From Arachis hypogaea (taxonomy: Eukaryota; Streptophyta; Magnoliopsida; Fabales; Fabaceae), in the NCBI RefSeq assembly GCF_003086295.3, contig NC_092054.1, forward strand, positions 54,171,353 to 54,235,352: 64,000 nt of DNA, written 5' to 3'. The translations under genes were made by a program, and so were the position numbers. Of the stretch, positions 32,831 through 42,856 are shown piece by piece. The notes beneath the pieces are model-generated. The model was not told where the DNA came from, did no database searches, and saw only the letters and a program-made list of their open reading frames with translations. The stretch's first letter is position 1; every line of letters starts with the position of its first letter.

Positions 32831-33360
32831 ATGTTTGATCCCAAAAGTAAGGGAAAAGGCAAGGCAACTACAGGCAAACGGAAAAGAGGAGAATCTTCTA
32901 CCTCTATCCTGGATATCCTTCACGACAATTCCTGGCGGGAAAAGAACTTTACCCAGCAGGAAAAGGCCGACCAGCTCCTCACTGCCACAGATCAAGTCAA
33001 ATTTGTAAACAGATACTGTGAGCTAAAGTATCCCGTGTTTGCCACTTCCAGGAACCTCTACCTGGAAAGAACTTTTAAAACTTCAGAAGAACTCACCCAG
33101 TACACTTTCGAACAGATAAAATAAAGAGGCTAGTTCTTCTTGAAAAGGAACTTGACAGAGGTCAATGCATCCTGGGTCAGAAATTTTTACTGTAACTATT
33201 TCAAGACTTCCCTGGATGCAGAGCACCTCAGAGAGAAACAGATTTTAGTCACTGAGGAAGCTATTGAGGATATCCTCCAGCTTCAGCCTAAGTCAGATAA
33301 GCCTGACGATTACCAAAAGGCTGAAGAGGATATGCGATACGTGAGATTTGACTGGGACGC
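32831..33360 (+). pseudogene. Env-like ORF, N-terminal half, interrupted by the 33361 element
   Basis: Starts MFDPKSKGKGKATTGKRKRG (basic), then NRYCELKYPVF, WVRNFYCNYFKTS, TEEAIEDILQL and VRFDWD. It is homologous in order to the ORF at 18417. Stops at 33122-33124 (TAA) and 33131-33133 (TAG) lie in an otherwise continuous frame. It is cut after GACGC at 33356-33360 by a complete LTR element; the remainder is at 42857-43767. Confidence 0.82.
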
Positions 33361-35005
33361 TGGTGGACGAAATTGTGATCACATTAATGTAGTACTCTTT
33401 GTTATTGTATGGAATCATTATTATGGCTCTTTACTATGTGTGGACACAACTCCGTTCAACTAACCAGCAAGTGTACTGGGTCGTCCAAGTAATAAACCTT
33501 ACGCGAGTAAGGGTCGATCCCACAGAGATTGTTGGCTTGAAGCAAGCTATGGTCACCTTGTAAATCTCAGTCAGGCGGATTTAAACATGATACTTTATTA
33601 GATTAAAATAAACAATAAAAGGGATAGAGATACTTATGTAGATTCATTGGCAGGGATTTCAGATAAGCGAATGAAGATGCTTTTCGTTCCTCTGAACCTC
33701 TGCTTTCCTGCTATCTTCATCCAATCAGTCTCACTCCTTTCCATGGCTGGCTGTATGCAAGGGCATCACCGTTGTCAGTGGCTACATCCCCTCCTCTCAG
33801 TGAATCATATGCTCACGCACCCTGTCACGGCACGGCTATTCATCTGTCGGTTCTCGATCATGCTGGAATAGGATTCACCCTCCTTTTGCGTCTGTCACTA
33901 ACGCCCAACACACGCGAGTTTGAAGCTCGTCACAGTCATTCAATCATTGAATCCTACACAGAATACCACAGACAAGGTTTAGACCTTCCGGATTCTCTTG
34001 AATGTCGCCATCATTCTAGCTTACGCCACGAAGATTCTGGTTAGGAGATCTAAGAGATACTCATTCTAGCTTAATTCATGTAGAACGGAAGTGTTTGTCA
34101 GGCACGCGTTCGTAAGGGAGAAGGATGATGAGCGTCACACATAATCATCACCTTCATCACGTTCTTGGGTGCGAATGGATATCTTAGAAGCGAAATAAGA
34201 AGAATTGAATAGAAAACAGTAGTACTTTGCATTAATCTTTGAGGAACAGCAGAGCTCCACACCTTAATCTATGGAGTGTAGAAACTCTACCGTTTGAAAA
34301 TACATAAGTGAAGGTCCAGGCATGGCCGAGATGGCCAGCCCCTCTGATCTAAGAACCAGGCGTCCAAAGATGTCAAATACAATAGTAAGAGGTCCTATTT
34401 ATAATAAACTAGCTACTAGGGTTTACATGAGTAAGTAATTGATGTACAAATCCACTTCCGGGGCCCACTTGGTGCGTGCTTGGGCTTGGGCTTGAGTGTT
34501 ACACGTGCAGAGGCCATTTGTGGAGTTGAACGCCAGTTTCTGTGCCAGTTTGGGCGTTCAACTCTGGTTTTGGATCCTTTTCTGGCGCTGGACGCTAGAT
34601 TTGGGCAGAAGGCTGGCGTTGAACGCCATTTTACGTCGTCAATTCTTGGCCAAAGTATGGACTATTATATATTGCTGGAAAGCCCTGGATGTCTACTTTC
34701 CAACGCAATTGGAAGCGCGCCATTTCAAGTTCTGTAGCTCCAGAAAATCCTCTTTGAGTGCAGGGAGGTCAGAATCCAACAGCATCAGCAGTCCTTTTTC
34801 AACCTCTGAATCTGATTTCTGCTCAAGTCCCTCAATTTCAGCCAGAAAATACCTGAAATCACAGAAAAACACACAAACTCATAGTAAAGTCCAGAAATGT
34901 GAATTTAACACAAAATCTCTTTAAAATCATCCCTAAAAGTAACTAGATCCTACTAAAAACATACTAAAAACAATGTCAAAAAGCGTATAAATTATCCGCT
35001 CATCA
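33361..35005 (-). mobile_element. 3' LTR of the non-autonomous element
   Basis: TGGTGGACGAAATT to CCGCTCATCA. Minus-strand TATA box TATAAATAGG at 34403-34394. About 120-240 bp upstream of it are GAGTTGAACGCC/GGCGTTCAACTC arms (34523-34534 and 34553-34564) and further GGCGTTGAACGCC dyads. A U5 hairpin CCTTAC/GTAAGG is at 33497-33512. Confidence 0.92.
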
Positions 35006-35042
35006 CAACGCCAAACTTAAATTGTTGCTTGTCCCCAAGCAG
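35006..35042 (-). other. Terminal plus-strand primer region with GGGA-loop hairpin
   Basis: Minus strand: stem TGCTTG/CAAGCA (35026-35041) with loop GGGA, then TTTAAGTTTGGCGTTG and the LTR start. Same architecture as 21091-21127 with a different stem sequence. Confidence 0.72.
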
Positions 35043-36053
35043 CTGAAAATCAAAATAGGATAAAAAGAATAGAATATACTATAAATTCCAAACTATCAAT
35101 GAAACAGAGCTTCAATCATATGAGCGGGACTTATAGCTTTTTGCCTCTTGAATAGTTTTGGCATCTCACTTTATCCATTGAGGTTCAGAATGATTGGCAT
35201 CTATAGGAACTTCAGATTTCGAATAGTGTTATTGACTCTCTTAGTTCAGTATGATGATTCTTGAACACAGCTTCTTTATGAGTCTTGGCCGTGGCCCTAA
35301 GCACTTTGTTTTCCAGTATTACCACCGGATACATAAATGCCACAGACACATAATTGGGTGAACCTTTTCAGATTGTGACTCAGCTTTGCTAAAGTCCCCA
35401 ATTAGAGGTGTCCAGGGTTCTTAAGCACACTCTTTTTTTGCTTTGGACCTTGACTTTAACCGCTCAGTCTCAAGTTTTCACTTGACACCTACACGCCACA
35501 AGCACATGGTTAGGGACAGCTTGGTTTAGCCGCTTAGACCAGGATTTTATTCCTTTAGGCCCTCCTATCCACTGATGCTCAAAGCCTTGGGATCCTTTTT
35601 ATTTGCCCTTGCCTTTTGGTTTTAAGGGTTATTGGCTTTTTCTGCTTGCTTTTTCTTTTTCTTTCTATTTTTTTTCTAATTTTTTTTTCGCCTATTTTTT
35701 TCTTCTTTTTTTTTCTGCAAGCTTTGTTCTTTGCTGCTTTTTCTTGCTTCAAGAATCATTTTTATGATTTTTCAGATTATCAAATAACATGTCTCCTAGT
35801 CATCATTCTTTTAAGAGCTAATATATTTAACATTCTTAAACAACAACTTCAAAAGACATATGCACTGTTCAAGCATTCATTCAGAAAACAAGAAGCATTG
35901 TCACCACATCAATATAATTAAACTAAGTTCAAGGATAAATTCAAAACTCATGTACTTCTTGTTCTTTTGAATTAAAACAGTTTTTATTTTAAGAGAGGTG
36001 ATGGATTCATAGGACATTCATAACTTTAAGACAGAGTTACTAACTACTAATGA
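35043..36053. other. Non-coding 3' spacer
   Basis: Counterpart of 59202-60333. A T-rich, C-interspersed tract lies at 35630-35730. No ORF is supported; the frames at 35616-35921 translate the T tract. Confidence 0.7.
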
Positions 36054-36312
36054 TCATGTAATGAAGACACAAACATAGATAAGCACATAACATAGAAAAT
36101 GAAAAACAGAGAAAGTAAGAACAAGGAATGAGTCCACCTTAGTGATGTCCTTGAGCTCTTCTATGTCTCTTCCTTGCCTTGGCTGCTCCTCCTTCATTGC
36201 TTTTAGATCTTCTCTGATTTCATGAAGGATGATGGAGTGCTCTTGATGTTCCACCCTTAGTTGCTTCTAATAATTGTGTGGAAGAAAATGTATCCCCTGA
36301 GGTATCTCAGGG
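36054..36312 (-). pseudogene. Env-like ORF, C-terminal remnant
   Basis: Minus-strand frame with HQEHSIILHEIRED and RQGRDIEELK, matching the C-terminal end of the intact ORF at 60334-61485. About 930 bp of upstream coding sequence (equivalent to 60586-61515) and a further stretch of about 45 bp are missing. The remnant abuts a tRNA-derived sequence at 36313. Confidence 0.8.
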
Positions 36313-36358
36313 ATCTCTTGATTTGCAGTCAAATGTTCTACCACTGAGCTATAGATCC
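36313..36358 (-). pseudogene. tRNA-Cys(GCA) 5' half embedded in retroelement
   Basis: Minus strand: starts GGATCTATAGCTCAGTGG, continues TAGAACATTTGACTGCAAAT and ends near the variable loop (AAGAGATC). It holds the acceptor 5' strand, D arm and anticodon arm with anticodon GCA of plant nuclear tRNA-Cys, with about six transitions against the sequence I recall. The T arm and 3' acceptor are absent, so it is not a gene. Flanking element sequence overlaps it by GGGAT. Best explained as filler from template switching onto tRNA-Cys or a tRNA half. Confidence 0.78.
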
Positions 36359-36374
36359 TTTACATAATTGTTTT

Positions 36375-36412
36375 ACCACACCAAACTTAGAATGTTGCTC
36401 GTCCTCGAGCAA
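36375..36412 (-). other. Internal AGGA-loop hairpin plus TAAGTTTGGTGTG
   Basis: Minus strand: perfect 7-bp stem TTGCTCG/CGAGCAA (36395-36412) with loop AGGA, 4 nt, then CTAAGTTTGGTGTGG. It duplicates the terminal module at 35006-35042, which has a different but also paired stem. In this family it lies upstream of the env-like ORF, not after it. Confidence 0.7.
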
Positions 36413-36589
36413 AAGAAGAGGGAATAGATCAAGAAGAAGATGTGGAAATAAAAACTAGGATTATGAGGAGGTAAGGTGGGGATCCTGTGGGGTTCACAGA
36501 TCCTGAGATGATCCTGTGGTGTCCACAGATCCTGAGGTGTCAAGGATTTACATCCCTGCACCCATTAGGCATGTAAAATGCCCTTGCAC

Positions 36590-36775
36590 TCAACTCTGGG
36601 CGTTCAGCGCCAGGTTGGTGCCCATTTTGGGCGTTCAACGCCCCTTTGCTGCCATTTCTGGCGTTGAACGTCAGAACCATGCTTGTTCTGGGCGTTCAGC
36701 GCCAGGATGCTCCCATTCTGGGCGTTCAGCACCAGAACTATGCTCTGTTCTGGCGTTTGAACGCCAGACAGATGC
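36590..36775. repeat. Array of GGCGTTNNNCGCC dyads
   Basis: About six dyads (GGCGTTCAGCGCC, GGCGTTCAACGCC, GGCGTTGAACGTC, GCGTTTGAACGC) at a period of roughly 33-38 bp, with ATGCTCC/TGCTTG linkers. Counterpart at 61965-62150; the same dyad type occurs in the element's LTRs. Confidence 0.75.
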
Positions 36776-36907
36776 TCCTCCAGGGTGTGATTTTTCTTCT
36801 GCTGTTTTTGATTCCGTTTTCAATTTTTATATTTATTTTGTGACTTCTCATGATCATGAACCTATAAAGACACATAACTAAGAAAAATATAGTTAGATAA
36901 ATAAACA

Positions 36908-36954
36908 TTGGGTTGCCTCCCAACAAGCGCTTCTTTAATGTCAATAGCTTGACA
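36908..36954 (-). other. Double hairpin after gag-pro
   Basis: Minus strand: TGTCAA/TTGACA (36939-36954, loop GCTA), then TTAAAGAAGCGCTTG, then TTGGG/CCCAA (36908-36923, loop AGGCAA). It is laid out like the post-pol block at 16946-16998 with different stem sequences and a shared linker TTAAAG. Confidence 0.72.
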
Positions 36955-36972
36955 GTGGGCTCTCATGGAGCC

Positions 36973-39300
36973 TCACAGATGTGTAGAGCTTTGTTGAGAC
37001 TTTCCAACACCAAACTTAGAGTTTGGATATGGGAGTTCAACACCAAACTTAGAGTTTGGTTGTGGCCTCCTAACACCAAACTTAGAGTTTGACTGTGGGG
37101 GCTCTGGTTGACTCTGCTTTGAGAGAAGCTTTTCATGCTTCCTCTCCATGGTTGCAGAGGGAGATCCTTGAGTTTTGAATACAAGGGAGTTCTCATTCCA
37201 TTGAAGGACTATTTCACCTCTGTCAACATCAATCACAGCTCTTGCTGTGGCCAGGAAAGGTCTTCCTAGGATGATGGATTCATCCTCTTCCTTTCCAGTA
37301 TCCAGGACTATGAAATCAGCAGGGATGTAAAGGCCCTCAACTTTTACCAATACATCTTCTACGTGTCCATAAGCCTGTCTTCTTGAGATGTCTGCCATCT
37401 CTAGTGAGATTTTAGCAGCTTGCACCCCATAGATTCCCAGTTTCTCTATTACAGAGAGGGGCATGAGGTTTATTCCTGAACCAAGGTCACACAGAGCCTT
37501 AAAGATCATGGTGCCTATGGTACAGGGTATTATGAACTTTCCAGGATCCTGTCTCGTCTGAGGCAATGTCAGTTGATCCAGATCACTTAGTTCATTGATG
37601 AAGAAGGGAGGTTCAACCTCCCAAGCATCAATGCCAAACAATTTGGCATTCAGCTTCATGATTGCGCCAAGAAACTTGGCAGTTTGCTCTTCAGTGACAT
37701 CCTCATTCTCTTCAGAAGAAGAATACTCATCAGAGCTCATGAAGGGCATAAGGAGGTTCAATGGAATCTCTATGGTCTCTAGATGAGCCTCAGAGTCCTT
37801 TGGTTCCCCAGAGGGAAGCTCCTTATTGGTCACTGGACGTCCCTGGAGGTCTTCCTCCTTGGGATTCACGTCCTCTCCTCTCCTCACAGGTTCGGCCAGG
37901 GCACTTATGTCAATGGCCTTGCACTCTCCTTTTGGGTTCTCTTCTGTATTACTTGGGAGAGTACTAGGAGGGATTTCAGTGATCCTTTTACTCAGCTGGC
38001 CCACTTGTGCTTCCAAATTTCTAATGGAAGACCTTGTTTCATTCATGAAACTTACAGTGGCCTTAGATAGATCAGAGACTAGATTTGCTAAATTAGAAGC
38101 ATTTTGTTCAGAGTTCTCTGTCTGTTGCTGAGTGGATGATGGAAAAGGCTTGCTATTGCTAAACCTGTTTTTTCCACCATTATTAAAGCCTTGTTGGGGC
38201 TTTTGATCCTTCCATGAGAAATTTGGATGATTTCTCCATGTTGAGTTATAGGTGTTTCCATAAGGTTCACCTAAGTAATTTACCTCTGCTATTGCAGGGT
38301 TCTCAGGATCATAGGCTTCCTCTTCAGAAGATGCCTCTTGAGTACTGTTGGATGCAGCTTGCATTCCATGCAGACTCTGAGAAATCATATTGACTTGCTG
38401 AGTCACTATTTTGTTCTGAGCCAATATGGCATTCAGAGTATCAACTTCAAGAACTCCCTTCTTCATAGGCGTCCCATTGCTTACAGGATTCCTTTCAGAA
38501 GTGTACATGAACTGGTTATTAGCAACCATGTCAATGAGTTCTTGAGCTTCTGCAGGCGTTTTCTTTAGGTGAATGGATCCACCTGCAGAGGTATCCAATG
38601 ACATCTTAGATAGCTCAGATAGACCATCATAGAATATATCCAGGATGGTCCATTCTGAAAGCATGTCAGAAGGACACTTTTTGGTCAACTGTTTGTATCT
38701 TTTCCAAGCTTCATAGAGGGATTCACCTTCTTTCTGTCTGAAGGTTTGAACATCAGCTCTAAGCTTGCTCAGCTTTTGAGGAGGAAAGTACTTGGCTAAG
38801 AAAGCCGTGACCAGCTTATCCCAAGAGTTCAGGCTATCTTTGGGTTGAGAATCCAACCATAATCTAGCTCTGTCTCTTACAGCAAAAGGGAAACGCATGA
38901 GCCTGTAGACTTCAGGATCTATTCCATTAGTCTTAACAGTATCACATATCTGCAAGAATTCAGTTAAGAACTGAAAAGGATCTTCAGATGGAAGTCCATG
39001 AAACTTGCAGTTCTGCTGCATTAGAGAAACTAACTGAGGTTTCAGCTCAAAGTAGTTTCCTCCAATGGCAGGAATGGAGATGCTTCTTCCATGTAAATTG
39101 GAATTAGGTGCAGTAAAGTCACCAAGCATCTTCCTTGCATTATTATTATTTTCGGCTGCCATCTCCTCTGCTTGTTCGAAAATTCCTAAAAGGTTATCTC
39201 TGGATTGTTGTATTTTAGCTTCTCTTAATTTTCTCTTCAGAGTCCTTTCAGGTTCTGGATCTGCTTCCACAAGAATGTTCTTATCCTTGCTCCTGCTCAT
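36973..39300 (-). CDS. gag-pro: Gag-protease of the non-autonomous element, intact
   Basis: 775 codons without a stop. The start is MSRSKDKNILVEADPEPER. The capsid domain is at roughly residues 95-240 (KFHGLPSEDPFQFL, LWLDSQPKDSLNSWDKL, FLAKYFPPQKLSKLR). There is no CCHC zinc knuckle; the stretch ending VNYLGEPYGN and WRNHPNFSW stands where Athila-type proteins usually have one. Retropepsin lies around residues 590-720 with CDLGSGINLMP (Asp near residue 603) and ESIILGRPFLATARAVID. The C-terminus repeats NSKFGV four times. The protein can plausibly form and mature particles, but the frame ends where RT should begin, and the double hairpin follows at once. Being intact in a recent insertion suggests selection or recent activity. 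Confidence 0.92.
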   Translation of the reverse strand: MSRSKDKNILVEADPEPERTLKRKLREAKIQQSRDNLLGIFEQAEEMAAENNNNARKMLGDFTAPNSNLHGRSISIPAIGGNYFELKPQLVSLMQQNCKFHGLPSEDPFQFLTEFLQICDTVKTNGIDPEVYRLMRFPFAVRDRARLWLDSQPKDSLNSWDKLVTAFLAKYFPPQKLSKLRADVQTFRQKEGESLYEAWKRYKQLTKKCPSDMLSEWTILDIFYDGLSELSKMSLDTSAGGSIHLKKTPAEAQELIDMVANNQFMYTSERNPVSNGTPMKKGVLEVDTLNAILAQNKIVTQQVNMISQSLHGMQAASNSTQEASSEEEAYDPENPAIAEVNYLGEPYGNTYNSTWRNHPNFSWKDQKPQQGFNNGGKNRFSNSKPFPSSTQQQTENSEQNASNLANLVSDLSKATVSFMNETRSSIRNLEAQVGQLSKRITEIPPSTLPSNTEENPKGECKAIDISALAEPVRRGEDVNPKEEDLQGRPVTNKELPSGEPKDSEAHLETIEIPLNLLMPFMSSDEYSSSEENEDVTEEQTAKFLGAIMKLNAKLFGIDAWEVEPPFFINELSDLDQLTLPQTRQDPGKFIIPCTIGTMIFKALCDLGSGINLMPLSVIEKLGIYGVQAAKISLEMADISRRQAYGHVEDVLVKVEGLYIPADFIVLDTGKEEDESIILGRPFLATARAVIDVDRGEIVLQWNENSLVFKTQGSPSATMERKHEKLLSKQSQPEPPQSNSKFGVRRPQPNSKFGVELPYPNSKFGVGKSQQSSTHL

Positions 39301-41177
39301 ACAAGGAAGAATGGACAGAAAAATAATAATAATAATAATAGAGATCCTTTATACCACAGTATAGGGATCCCTTTGTGAGTGGAAGAAAAGAGGGGGAGAT
39401 AAAGAATGTGATGTAAAGGAAGAAACACAACTGTGAGAATGGAAGAGATGTGAGATGAGATGTTAGGATATGAATGAATAAATAGAATAGGATGCGGGAG
39501 GTATAATTTTCGAAAATTATTTTGAAAAAGGGTTAGTGATTTTTGAAAATTGGTTTTTGAAAATTGTTAGTATTATTTTTCAAAAATTTTTTTTTTGAAA
39601 TAAAAAAAAAATAAAAAAATAAAAAATAAAAATAATTAGTTAATTAAAAAGAAATTTTTGAAAAAGAGGGAGATATTTTCGAAAATTAGAGAGAGAGAGT
39701 TAGTTAGGTAGTTTTGAAAAAGTTAAGAAACAAACAAAAAGTTAGTTAGTTAGTTGAAACAAATTTTGAAAAGATAGGAAGTTAGGAAGTTAGAAAAGAT
39801 ATTTTGAAAAGATATTTTTGAAAAAGATAAGATAAGAAGATATTTTTGAAAAGATATGATAGGAATTAGTTTTTGAAAAAGATTTGATTTTTAAAATCAC
39901 AATTAATGACTTGATTCATAAGAAATCACAAGGTATGATTCTAGAACTTAAAGTTTGAATCTTTCTTAACAAGCAAGTAACAAACTTCAAATTTTTGAAT
40001 CAAAACATTAGTTATTTATGTTATTTTCGAAAATTATGATATAAGATAGGAAAAAGATTTTTGAAAAATATTTTTGGAATTTTCGAAAATAACTAAGAAT
40101 TTTGAAAAAGATTTGATTTTTGAAAAAGATTTTGAAAAAGATAAGATTTTCAAATTGAAAATTTGATTTGACTCATTGGTAACAACTTGATTTTTAAAAA
40201 TTTTTGAAAAATTCAATCCAAATTTTCGAATTTGATGAGAGAAAAAGGGAAAGATATTTTTTTGATTTTTGAAATTTTTATGAAAAACATGAAAAATATG
40301 CAATGCATGAAATTTTTAGATCAAAACAATGAATGCATGCAAGAGTGCTATGAATGTCAAGATGAACACCAAGAACACTATGAAGATCATGATGAACATC
40401 AAGAACATATTTTTGAAAAATTTTTAATGCAAAGAAAACATGCAAGACACCAAACTTAGAATTCTTTAATGCTTACGCACTAAGAATTCAAGAATGCATA
40501 TGATAAACATGAAAAGACACAAAACAAAAAAATCATCAAGATCAAACAAGAAGACTTACCAAGAACAACTTGAAGATCATGAAGAACACTATGAATGCAT
40601 GATATTTTCGAAAAAATGCAATATGCATATGCAAGTGACACCAAACTTATAACATGACTCAAGACTCAAACAAGAAACATGAAATATTTTTTATTTTTAT
40701 GATTTTCCAATTTTTTTGGATTTTTATTTTATATTTTTCGAAAATTATTGTGAAAATAAAAAAATAAGGATTCCAAAATTTTTAATATGAATTCCAGGAA
40801 TCTTGCCATGTTAGTCTTAAAGCTCCAATCAAAGGGTCAAGCATGGCTTAATAGCCAGCCAAGCTTCAACATATAATTACATGGGCTGGAGTGATTAGTT
40901 GAATACCAATCCCAAAGTAGTTTGGGTATGGCTTTACAGCCAGATATGATTCAACATATTTCATGAAACACTAGAATTCATTCTTAAAAATTTTGAAGCC
41001 ATAGAATAATTTATTTTTGAAAACATTTTTTTTTTCGAAAATTTATTTGAAGAAAAACGAAAACAAAGAAAAATTTTTTTTGAAAAAGTTTTTGAAAAAA
41101 TTTTTGAAAATAAAATAAAGAGAAAATTACCTAATCTGAGCAACAAGATGAACCGTCAGTTGTCCAAACTCGAACAA
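39301..41177 (-). other. Long 5' leader, TTTTGAAAA-rich
   Basis: 1.9 kb between PBS and gag with no supported gene. It has an (AAT)n run at 39321-39342 just before the gag start, dense TTTTGAAAA and TTTTCGAAAA dyads across 39500-41110, and an imperfect duplication around 40830-40965 (GGCTTAATAGCCAG and GGCTTTACAGCCAG followed by TTCAACAT). CACCAAACTTA, the motif of the hairpin modules, recurs at 40449 and 40640. Confidence 0.7.
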
Positions 41178-41195
41178 TCCCCGGCATCGGCGCCA
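41178..41195 (-). other. Primer binding site, tRNA-Asp type
   Basis: Minus strand TGGCGCCGATGCCGGGGA, one mismatch to the site at 11323-11340. It lies 6 nt from the LTR edge at 41202. Confidence 0.88.
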
Positions 41196-41201
41196 AAAAC
41201 T

Positions 41202-42856
41202 TGGTGGACGAAATTGTGATCACATTAATGTAGTACTCTTTGTTATTGTATGGAATCATTATTATGGCTCTTTACTATGTGTGGACACAACTCCGTTCAA
41301 CTAACCAGCAAGTGTACTGGGTCGTCCAAGTAATAAACCTTACGCGAGTAAGGGTCGATCCCACAGAGATTGTTGGCTTGAAGCAAGCTATGGTCACCTT
41401 GTAAATCTCAGTCAGGCGGATTTAAACATGATACTTTATTAGATTAAAATAAACAATAAAAGGGATAGAGATACTTATGTAGATTCATTGGCAGGGATTT
41501 CAGATAAGCGAATGAAGATGCTTTTCGTTCCTCTGAACCTCTGCTTTCCTGCTATCTTCATCCAATCAGTCTCACTCCTTTCCATGGCTGGCTGTATGCA
41601 AGGGCATCACCGTTGTCAGTGGCTACATCCCCTCCTCTCAGTGAATCATATGCTCACGCACCCTGTCACGGCACGGCTATTCATCTGTCGGTTCTCGATC
41701 ATGCTAGAATAGGATTCACCCTCCTTTTGCGTCTGTCACTAACGCCCAACACTCGCGAGTTTGAAGCTCGTCACAGTCATTCAATCATTGAATCCTACAC
41801 AGAATACCACAGACAAGGTTTAGACCTTCCGGATTCTCTTGAATGCCGCCATCATTCTAGCTTACGCCACGAAGATTCTGGTTAGGAGATCTAAGAGATA
41901 CTCATTCTAGCTTAATTCATGTAGAACGGAAGTGTTTGTCAGGCACGCGTTCGTAAGGGAGAAGGATGATGAGCGTCACACATAATCATCACCTTCATCA
42001 CGTTCTTGGGTGCGAATGGATATCTTAGAAGCGAAATAAGAAGAATTGAATAGAAAACAGTAGTACTTTGCATTAATCTTTGAGGAACAGCAGAGCTCCA
42101 CACCTTAATCTATGGAGTGTAGAAACTCTACCGTTTGAAAATACATAAGTGAAGGTCCAGGCATGGCCGAGATGGCCAGCCCCTCTGATCTAAGAACCAG
42201 GCGTCCAAAGATGTCAAATACAATAGTAAGAGGTCCTATTTATAATAAACTAGCTACTAGGGTTTACATGAGTAAGTAATTGATGTACAAATCCACTTCC
42301 GGGGCCCACTTGGTGCGTGCTTGGGCTTGGGCTTGAGTGTTACACGTGAAGAGGCCATTTGTGGAGTTGAACGCCAGTTTCTGTGCCAGTTTGGGCGTTC
42401 AACTCTGGTTTTGGATCCTTTTCTGGCGCTGGACGCTAGATTTGGGCAGAAGGCTGGCGTTGAACGCCAGTTTACGTCGTCAATTCTTGGCCAAAGTATG
42501 GACTATTATATATTGCTGGAAAGCCCTGGATGTCTACTTTCCAACGCAATTGGAAGCGCGCCATTTCAAGTTCTGTAGCTCCAGAAAATCCTCTTTGAGT
42601 GCAGGGAGGTCAGAATCCAACAGCATCAGCAGTCCTTTTTCAGCCAGAAAATACCTCTGAATCTGATTTCTGCTCAAGTCCCTCAATTTCAGCCAGAAAA
42701 TACCTGAAATCACAGAAAAACACACAAACTCATAGTAAAGTCCATAAATGTGAATTTAACACAAAATCTCTTTAAAATCATCCCTAAAAGTAACTAGATC
42801 CTACTAAAAACATACTAAAAACAATGTCAAAAAGCATATAAATTATCCGCTCATCA
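41202..42856 (-). mobile_element. 5' LTR of the non-autonomous element
   Basis: 1655 bp, nearly identical to 33361-35005. The main difference is a duplicated CAGCCAGAAAATACCT segment near 42640. TATA box at 42244-42235 (minus). Confidence 0.92.

Larger units (their letters stand above)
33361..42856 (-). mobile_element. Complete non-autonomous Ty3/gypsy-derived element (gag-pro, no pol), young
   Basis: 9.5 kb. Perfect target duplication GACGC at 33356-33360 and 42857-42861. The LTRs (1645 and 1655 bp) differ by only about eight substitutions and one short indel that I can see, so insertion is recent. Minus-strand order: LTR, tRNA-Asp-like PBS, long leader, intact gag-protease (36973-39300), double hairpin, dyad array, hairpin module, tRNA-Cys fragment with env-like C-terminal remnant, spacer, hairpin-PPT, LTR. 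There is no RT, RNase H or integrase anywhere, so mobilisation must be in trans. It sits in the env-like ORF of an older Athila-type element. Confidence 0.92.

Noticed and set aside
34480..34737. 85-codon ORF duplicated at 42321-42578
   Set aside because: Duplicated because it lies in the two LTRs; antisense to the LTR and spanning the dyad array.
35616..35921. Phe-rich ORF suggesting transmembrane segments (also 59729-60182)
   Set aside because: Translation of a poly-T tract with indels between copies; frames are not conserved.
36313..36358. Functional tRNA-Cys gene
   Set aside because: Only the 5' half is present; T arm and 3' acceptor are missing and the 3' side is element sequence.
37595..38131. 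Plus-strand ORFs over the gag-pro gene
   Set aside because: Shadows of the intact minus-strand frame.
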